A model generated the notes under the pieces. That model worked only from the letters and a program-made list of their open reading frames with translations, did not search any database and was not told the DNA's origin. Both the position numbers and the translations under genes were made by a program. A stretch of DNA of 64,000 nt from Nematostella vectensis (taxonomy: Eukaryota; Cnidaria; Anthozoa; Actiniaria; Edwardsiidae): contig NC_064036.1 of the NCBI RefSeq assembly GCF_932526225.1, positions 9,741,519 to 9,805,518 of the forward strand. The letters run 5' to 3'. Positions 58,101 through 64,000 of this stretch are shown piece after piece (positions within the stretch are counted from its first letter, which is position 1; every line of letters begins with the position of its first letter).

Positions 58101-60185
58101 ACGTCTGAGTGTGAGTAACCTTGTCGATCCTGTCACCATTGTGCTAGCCGTTAGTACCCAGCCTCCAGACGGTTACACGTACCAGTGCAAGTTCTACGAC
58201 GAGGCCAACAAGGTCTGGTCAACCCAAGGTGTTACTACTCAGTTCGCCAAAGGAGGGGACGTCACGTGTCTGAGTAAGCACCTTACCATGTTTGGTGCAG
58301 TTGTGGTCCGGGAGACACTTGACATCAAGACACCACCGCGTAAGTCAACATATCAATCGTTAGTATAGAAAACTCGGGAACCTTCTAAAAAGGATAGTGG
58401 TTTTAAAAGTATCTACCTCGGGCCTTCGGCTCTCGGTAGATAATTCGCCACTATCCAAATAAATGGAAATGGTATAATTGTTAAATAGATGTGTAAAAGA
58501 ACCTGGAGAGATCGCGCGGTAAAACTGTGGTATTTTAAAACGTAAGGATCTGGGCCACTATTGTTATTATTATCAAGATGGGATCTTCGCGACGTGCACA
58601 GACAGACTGATTTTGCGATGAAGATATTATGTGACAGTCGCGCGTTAGCGCGGTCCAAAATTTCTGACTTGTTTTTAACTTGCTTTCTAACTAAAATTGG
58701 CAAAGGGGTACACAAGATCTTAGCTTTAGCTTGTTTTTTAAGATCTATTAACTTTTATTTGTGGTTCATGTGGGCTGAAAGGGTAAACGTAAAAAAAAAA
58801 GTATCCCGCTGTTTTCGATCCATTTAGCGAGCTTTCTCTATAAGCCACTTTTAAACTTCAATAAAACGTTATCAACAAAATGTCAGTGTAACGGTTTAGT
58901 GGTGTCCGATGTTTTATTAGGGTCCTACTGTTTGCAAATAATCCAGTGATCTTTTTTTTATATAGCGGGCGTGGAGCCGGCAAATCACCGACTTGCTGTC
59001 GAGATCAACCAGGCGTTCTTCACCAACGGCTGGAATGACACAGTGATGGCCAGTACGTCCAGCCCTGGGTACCAGGCCGCTTTGCAACAGGTCCAGAACG
59101 CGGTAAGCAAATGGACGCCTGACTGTTTGCAGAAAGAAATCAAATAGGCGAAAAGGGTCAGGCAAAAGAAAGGGGGAAAAGTAAACAGGAGAAGGGAAAT
59201 AAAATGAAAATGAAACAGAGGGGCAACGGAATGTGAATGAACAGAAAAGGACAAATTTATATGAAAGGAAATATTATGGAAAAAAATGGGTGGGAAAATG
59301 GTGAGGGTGCAGGTAATATTGATAGAAGGCAAACGGTACAAGATATAAGCTATTGCTATAGTAATACTGATCACGAGGCTTTACTCTCTTGCCTTCAGCT
59401 CGCTAAGATCTTCGCCAACCAGTCGTACTATGGCGCCAGTGAGATGGTCCTGTCATCAAAAGACGGAAAAGTGTTCTTGACAGCGCTCCTAAAGTTCTCT
59501 CCCAACACCACTGGGGTACTAGAAGCGTTCAAGGCCGGTGTGGCGAAGGAAGGATATCAGATTAACAGCAACTCTGCTGTTGTGACGAACGAATGTGAGT
59601 AGCATCGTCCACGTCAAATTAAGTGCCTCCCCCTCCTCTCACTTACCCCCTCCCCCTTTCACTACCCCCCTCCTCACTAGCCCCCCCCCCCCCTCTCACT
59701 AACCCTCCGTTTAAGGCCGGTTTGGCGAAGCAGAGATATCAGTTTAACAGCGACTCTGCTGTTGTGACCAAAGAATGTGAGACTGAGGTTCACTTTCGGT
59801 TACCCAAAAGGACGGGAAATTATAAGCTCGAATTATCGAGGAGCTCTAAATTGCATTACTGAGGGTATTCTGTGGAAAAAATAGCGATCTTAAACCTCAA
59901 AAACATTTCCACGTTATATCTATTTCCAAATGCCCCCTCCCCCCTGGTCTGCCGCACACTGTTTGCAAATACAGACTCTTACATGATTGTATTCTTGATC
60001 TCGAAGCTGGTTCTACCGTGCCTGTGGTAGATAAAGATGATGACGAAACTGCTGCAATCATCGGCGGGACCGTGGGGGGGACCCTCGCTTTACTGCTGAT
60101 GATAGGGGCGGTGATCTATCGATCCAAGGCCAATGCTAACAAGGTCGTGGACGGCTCGGCAATACCGATGTCCACAACGGCTTGA
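37393..60185 (+). CDS. REJ-type large single-pass membrane protein with GPS-like and SEA-like modules, 26 exons
   Basis: Exons: 37393-37471, 41297-41479, 41784-42020, 43448-43468, 43985-44020, 44476-44934, 45176-45225, 45616-45751, 47726-47974, 48538-48725, 49402-49612, 49903-50265, 50462-50844, 50919-51195, 51649-51874, 52978-53171, 53788-53893, 54113-54255, 54443-54576, 56201-56390, 56826-57100, 57605-57874, 58066-58339, 58966-59102, 59399-59594, 60007-60185. The sum is 5,196 nt, 1,731 residues. Order: signal peptide (1-25); Ser/Thr/Asn-rich mucin-like stalk (27-338) with 12-residue repeats; Cys/Gly repeats such as DACGICGGDGTKC (339-483); a TIG-like part (about 550-616); REJ-type modules (about 617-1470); a GPS-like site with CLSKHLTMF (1538-1546); a SEA-like domain (about 1562-1672); a membrane segment (about 1687-1711); a tail of about 20 residues. 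This recalls sea urchin receptor for egg jelly and polycystin-1 ectodomains, without their multi-pass part. The last acceptor could also be 60031. A role in fertilisation or surface recognition is inference only. Confidence 0.82.
38327..38384. other. 20-bp-stem inverted repeat (hairpin) in REJ intron 1
   Basis: The left arm CATGCTCGAGGATCCAGCGT (38327-38346) and the right arm ACGCTGGATCCTTGAGCATG (38365-38384) are complementary over 20 bp with one mismatch, around an 18-nt loop. It could be a small hairpin RNA, a cruciform or a transposon remnant; nothing further is seen. Confidence 0.85.
39037..40925. mobile_element. Full-length Tc1/mariner-IS630 transposon with about 110-bp inverted repeats
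   Basis: The ends are CACCTTTTGCTGTTCATTAC at 39037 and its inverse ending at 40925. The inverted repeats extend for about 110 bp and differ at only about ten places. Both ends are flanked by TA (39035-39036 and 40926-40927), the target duplication typical of this superfamily. The element is 1,889 bp and carries one open transposase on the minus strand. It lies in intron 1 of the REJ-type gene in opposite orientation. Confidence 0.93.
39515..40597 (-). CDS. IS630/mariner-superfamily DDE transposase
   Basis: 360 residues, open throughout. The second Met (residue 9, MPPRNRIPYEHRERI, at 40573) is the likelier start because the helix-turn-helix begins right after it. Residues about 15-110 form the DNA-binding part (AIGIVARY-like LGIVARYIREGRI). 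The catalytic region shows the first Asp in VFVDECGYNIW, the second in IFIYDGAPPH and the Glu in LPPYSPFLNIVEQ. By my count 30 residues separate the last two, shorter than the usual 34 of IS630 relatives. It cuts and pastes the element at TA sites. Intact frame and well-matched ends suggest recent activity. It has no role in the host gene around it. Confidence 0.9.
   Translation of the reverse strand: MPLFSTVAMPPRNRIPYEHRERIIRSFEDEEEDYLLVADTLGINPSTALGIVARYIREGRIEERPRGGRNNVRVDDEMRDCLNDSINDNCILTLSRINQELRRRLPLKPRIHDRTVARTLDGMLFRVKLARLLQAERNRPDVLQKRVDYGNWFMNRGVVHHSVFVDECGYNIWAARSHGRARQGERAYRQVCGQRGRNITVTMAISPINGLVFHSAIIGGMNAQRFSDFLTQARLNLDPDEMVIFIYDGAPPHRNPAVPGPNTELKMLPPYSPFLNIVEQAISSLKAAIKADISRPEVQAQMGDRGAARERPCIGRFPYAFAFASFAAQYWYYTPAKCAQWYRFMQTYLPRCLNGEVIEG
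43081..43119. repeat. C-run followed by (CA)n microsatellite in REJ intron 3
   Basis: A run of C (ACCCCCCCC) goes straight into about 14 CA dinucleotides. It lies between the exons at 42020 and 43448. Confidence 0.9.
44560..44850 (+). repeat. 36-bp coding repeat (12 residues) in REJ exon 6
   Basis: About seven units encode SLGISASTTESV / SLGVKASTTESA / SLEISASTTQSA and end in a diverged copy. The unit is a multiple of three, so copy number can change without breaking the frame. It is a Ser/Thr-rich, probably O-glycosylated stalk. Confidence 0.95.
45770..47460. repeat. Polypyrimidine minisatellite, about 43-bp units, in REJ intron 8
   Basis: The + strand is almost wholly C and T for 1.6 kb. 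Units hold CTATTCGTCCTTCCCCTCCC followed by CTCCACCTCTACCCCTCTT, with pure (CCCCT)n stretches at about 46019-46060 and 46220-46262. Lacking A and G, it has almost no stop codons in any forward frame, which creates false open frames of up to about 660 codons. It is spliced out between the exons at 45751 and 47726. Confidence 0.93.
52040..52930. repeat. 59-bp minisatellite, about 15 copies, in REJ intron 15
   Basis: Units carry GTGGGATGTTTAGACTAGTA followed by CTGGAACTGTTTGCTTGCGT and CGGTTTGTGGCTGCCCT. Copies differ by one or two bases, so it is young. It ends about 45 bp before the acceptor of the exon at 52978. Confidence 0.95.
54563..55780. repeat. 34-bp minisatellite seeded by the exon 19 end and donor
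   Basis: Exon 19 ends GAGGTTCTCTGTACAG|GTTCGT. The array repeats GGTTCTCTGTACAGGTTCGT plus GTTACTTCTGTTCA about 35 times. Copies fall into types with ACAGGTTCG (donor kept), ACAGCTTCG and ACAGTTTCG (donor GT lost). There are no stop codons in any forward frame for about 1.2 kb. Confidence 0.95.
56340..56660. repeat. Diverged tandem copies of the exon 20 end and donor
   Basis: Exon 20 ends ...CTACTAATGCATCAG|GTAAAAGGCG. Similar units with CGAGTTATC, CTACTAATGCA-CAGCAG, GTAAAAGGCGGGTCTATCCT and GAGCTAGTC follow at about 56440-56520, 56540-56605 and 56620-56670. There are about four units, each keeping a GTAAAAGG or GTAAGAGG donor. Confidence 0.88.
59710..59781 (+). pseudogene. Duplicated partial exon 25 (end plus donor) in REJ intron 25
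   Basis: This stretch copies 59529-59598, the last part of exon 25: AAGGCCGGTTTGGCGAAG... to AAAGAAT|GTGAGA. It is preceded by a C-rich tract ending TTTAAG, which resembles an acceptor. Used instead of exon 25, GCC...GAA T would keep the frame with the exons before and after. Confidence 0.85.
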
Positions 60186-61790
60186 CTCGGACGAACAGTC
60201 AGCATTTAACAGTCACACTGCACGAACAGTCAGCATTTAAGAGTCACACTGCACATGTACCTCAACAATGTACAACTCTCGAGGAAGGATGTTAGGATAT
60301 TTTCCGCTTCAATTTTAAAAGTTTAAACTAAACGTGCTCTACATTATATTACCTTCTTCCTGGAGTTTCGTAGCAATACTCTACCGCTCGAACTCAGGCC
60401 ACAACAGAAAATCTCGGTGAAGTCAAAATGTTCTGGTGGGCACCAAAGGAAACCCACCGCTGCCGTCATTCTGTGATACTCTTTTTCGTGTTTTTACCAA
60501 AAACAACAACAACAAGAGTCGGCCATTAATAGGAGAGATCTGCTGATTTACTTCAAGGATGCAATTTGATCACGTGACTATCAATGTCACATAACATGCT
60601 TCAGTGACACTCGTGTGGCGCATGCGCAGGGAGTGTAAAAGCCTGTACGGTGGTACGCAATAGCCTGCCTAGACTCTGCCGCATTAGAAAAATGCATACC
60701 AAGAGGTCACGTGGCGAAAGATAACTATAGACATAAGACGATAAATCAATAGACCTTCTTGAGCCCTTGGGTGAAATCATCGCATAATGGTATCTCTACC
60801 CATTCGTTGTGAGTCGGGAATGTTGATCGTTAACAGAATTGTATTCTTGCTAGAAAACAAAATCCATAATATTTGTTGAAAAAGGAAATGCAAAGGTAAT
60901 GGAGAAGTTGCCAGTAATATACGTTTGTGATACACGCACTATAATCAGGCTGATAAAGACAGGGGCTAGAAAATTTAGAATTACTCATCATTTTATATGC
61001 TTAGGATGCATTTCTCGATAACTAACCACTACAAATTAGTAGAAGCGAAAAAATTATAATCCACCGAGGTTCAGCTATAATCCTTGTCACTAAGTAAGTC
61101 ATTGCAAAATAAAAGAGAATTATTGTTTATTGGTATCGTTGATTTAGAAATTTCGCTATATTAACATATGACATAAATATCATTTTTGAAATGCAACCGT
61201 TTATAGGCATTTTCAAAATTACAAATTTTGTTGTTTAAATTTTACCATTTTATTTAGTGTTCTGTCAGCTTCAAAGGGAATGCTTGCGCGTTATTTTCAA
61301 TTGCTAAACGCTTGTTTGAGAGCTTATTCGATATTAAAGGGCAGAATTCCTGATTGCTCGCATCCCACTTCTTCAGATATTTTCATACTGAAACTAAAAT
61401 GGCGGTATTTCATGTCCCTGGGAACCAGTCCTCTTTATACAAAGGTATCCTATGCTCGCCAAGCAATATTCATATCCTCTCCACAGGTATCCCAGCTATA
61501 CATTCCTTAGAGCTTGGAACAAGTGTATCTCCCTAGCTCGACCATTCGTCACCATGGCAACCCGCCACAGGGTTACCATATTGGGTTCCATGACAGGGGT
61601 GCGGCTCATAGATGTCGTTCGCCTTTATATTGGTCGATGATGTGGCTGGGGAAACCATCGCTCGATTTGGGATTCGCTTTGGACTCGATCGGGCTAGGAT
61701 TACATGCTATTATTGGAAACAATAATGCGACTTTTTTAATTTGATATGGGTATTTTTTATGTCATCATTAACACCATCATCGTCAATAAT
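60186..61790. other. 3' flank of the REJ-type gene; no other gene seen
   Basis: A 31-bp unit (CGAACAGTCAGCATTTAA plus AGTCACACTGCA) is present twice at 60193-60254, probably in the 3' UTR. The rest is AT-rich with no recognisable coding region. Confidence 0.6.
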
Positions 61791-61792
61791 GT

Positions 61793-64000
61793 TCCATCTA
61801 TTGCCATCATTATCACCGTCATCATGTTACATCTATCGTCATCATTAACACCATCACCGTCATCATGTTACATCTATTGTCATAATTCACACCATCACTG
61901 TCATCGTATTACATCTATTGCCATCATTCACACCATCACCGTCATCATGTTACATCTATTGTCATCGTTATCACCGTCATCATGTTACGTCTATTGTCAT
62001 CATTCACACCATCACCGTCATCATGTTACATCTATTGTCATCGTTATCACCGTCATCATGTTACGTCTATTGTCATCATTCACACCATCACCGTCATCAT
62101 GTTACATCTATTGTCATCGTTATCACCGTCATCATGTTACGTCTATTGTCATCATTCACACCATCACCGTAATCATGTTACATCTATTGCCATCATTCAC
62201 ACCATCACCGTCATCATGTTACATCTATTGTCATCATTAACACCATCACCGTCATCATGTTACATCTATTGTCATCATTAACTCCATCACCGTCATCATG
62301 TTACATCTATTGTCATCATTAACTCCATCACCGTCATCATGTTACATCTATTGTCATCATTCACACCATCACCGTCATCATGTTACGTCTATTGTCATCA
62401 TTCACACCATCACCGTCATCATGTTACATCTATTGTCATAATTCACACCATCACCGTCATCATGTTACATCTATTGTCATCGTTAACACAATCACCGTCA
62501 TCATGTTACATCTATTGTCATCATTAACCCCATCACCGTCATCATGTTAAATCTATTGTCATCGTTAACACCATCACCGTCATCATGTTACATCTATTGT
62601 CATCATAATCACCGTCACAGTCATCATGTTACATCTATTGTCATCATTAACACTATCACCGTCATCATGTTACATCTATTGTCATCATTAACTCCATCAC
62701 CGTAATCATGTTAAATCTATTGTCATAATTCACACCATCACCGTCATCATGTTACATCTATTGTCATCGTTAACACCATCACCGTCATCATGTTACATCT
62801 ATTGTCATCATCAACACCATCACTGTCATCATGTTACATTTATTGTCATCATAATCACTGTCATCATGTTACATCTATTGTCATCATTCACACCATCACC
62901 GTCATCATGTTACATCTATTGTCAGCATAACCACAATCACTGACATCATGTTACATCTATTGCCATCATTCACACCATCACCGTCATCATGTTACATCTA
63001 TTGTCATCATTAACTCCATCACCGTCATCATGTTACATCTATTGTCATCATTAACACCATTACCGTCATCATGTTACATCTATTGTCATCATTAACTCCA
63101 TCACCGTCATCATGTTACATCTATTGTCATCATTAACTCCATCACCGTCATCATGTTACATCTATTGTCATCATCAACACCATCACTGTCATCATGTTAC
63201 ATTTATTGTCATCATAATCACTGTCATCATGTTACATTTATTGTCATCATAATCACTGTCATCATGTTACATCTATTGTCATCATTCACACCATCACCGT
63301 CATCATGTTACATCTATTGTCATCATTAACACCATCACCGTCATCATGTTACATCTATTGTCATCATTAACTCCATCACCGTAATCATGTTACATCTATT
63401 GTCATCATTAACACCATCACAGTCATCATGTTACATCTATTGTCATCATAATCACTGTCATCATGTTACATCTATTGTCATCATTAACTCCATCACCGTA
63501 ATCATGTTACATCTATTGTCATCATTAACACCATCACCGTCATCATGTTAAATCTATTGTCATCATTAACACCATTACCGTCATCATGTTACATCTATTG
63601 TCATCATAATCACTGTCATCATGTTACATCTATAATCATCATTCACACCATCACCGTCATCATGTTACATCTATTGTCATCATTCACACCATCACCGTCA
63701 TCATGTTAAATCTATTGTCATCATTAACACCATTACCGTCATCATGTTACATCTATTGTCATCATTACCACAATCACCGTCATCATGTTACATCTATTGT
63801 CATCATCAACACCATCACTGTCATCATGTTACATCTATTGTCATCATAACCACAATCACTGACATCATGTTACATCTATTGTCATCATTAACACCATAAC
63901 CGTCATCACGTTACGTCTATTATCATCATTCACACCATCACCGTCATCATGTTACATCTATTGTCATCGTTAACACCATCACCGTCATCATGTTACATCT
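61793..64000. repeat. About 41-bp minisatellite running off the window end
   Basis: More than 50 units. Each carries CATCATGTTACATCTATTGT followed by CATCATTAACACCATCACCGT, with shortened units (about 30 bp, CATCATAATCACTGT) interspersed. The array is not complete at position 64000, so its full length is unknown. Confidence 0.95.

Noticed and set aside
61746..62943. His/Ser/Ile-rich open frames
   Set aside because: Same cause: a tandem array with few stop codons in one strand. Frame breaks occur at every irregular unit.

Overview
The window looks like nuclear DNA of an anthozoan cnidarian, most probably the starlet sea anemone Nematostella vectensis or a close relative. The basis is inference: many short introns with GT-AG borders, intronless rhodopsin-like receptor genes, an anemone-type MACPF gene, very dense minisatellites, and TA-flanked DNA transposons. 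No database was searched.

Layout: (1) 957-5407, + strand: the last nine exons of a short-chain dehydrogenase (HSD17B12/HSDL1 type); its 5' end lies left of the window. (2) 5408-8366: intergenic, with a 41-bp triplication and an inverted element built on long G and C runs. (3) 8367-17412, + strand: a nine-exon, 519-residue type I membrane receptor (one Ig domain, three fibronectin-like domains, one membrane segment, short tail) whose domains resemble gp130/IL-6-family class I cytokine receptors. (4) 14900-16279, - strand: a single-exon secreted MACPF protein nested in the receptor's last intron. (5) 17718-20105: a 2.4-kb array of 33-bp units. (6) 20298-21251, - strand: an opsin-like receptor that keeps the retinal-binding Lys but has lost other class A motifs. 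(7) 22684-23296: an array of about 32-bp units. (8) 23445-24476, - strand: a second class A receptor. (9) 27170-29951, - strand: a three-exon protein with an acidic N-terminus and one C2 domain. (10) 29952-37392: gene-poor, with nested MITE-like elements and a 2.8-kb terminal-inverted-repeat insertion. (11) 37393-60185, + strand: a 26-exon, 1,731-residue REJ-type single-pass protein whose first intron holds a 1.9-kb mariner/IS630 transposon with an open transposase. (12) 61793 to the window end: an array of about 41-bp units.

All exon chains were read by eye. In each multi-exon gene the exon phases agree and the summed length is a whole number of codons, which is a strong internal check, but no transcript data were available.

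The most unusual pattern is that tandem repeats repeatedly begin inside the 3' end of an exon and run through its splice donor, so copies of 'exon end + donor' fill the following intron (12,908-13,550; 54,563-55,780; 56,340-56,660; 59,529-59,781). The end of the C2 gene is duplicated in a comparable way. Second is the possible gp130-like cytokine receptor in a cnidarian, with a YxxQ motif in its tail and a pore-forming-family gene nested inside it.
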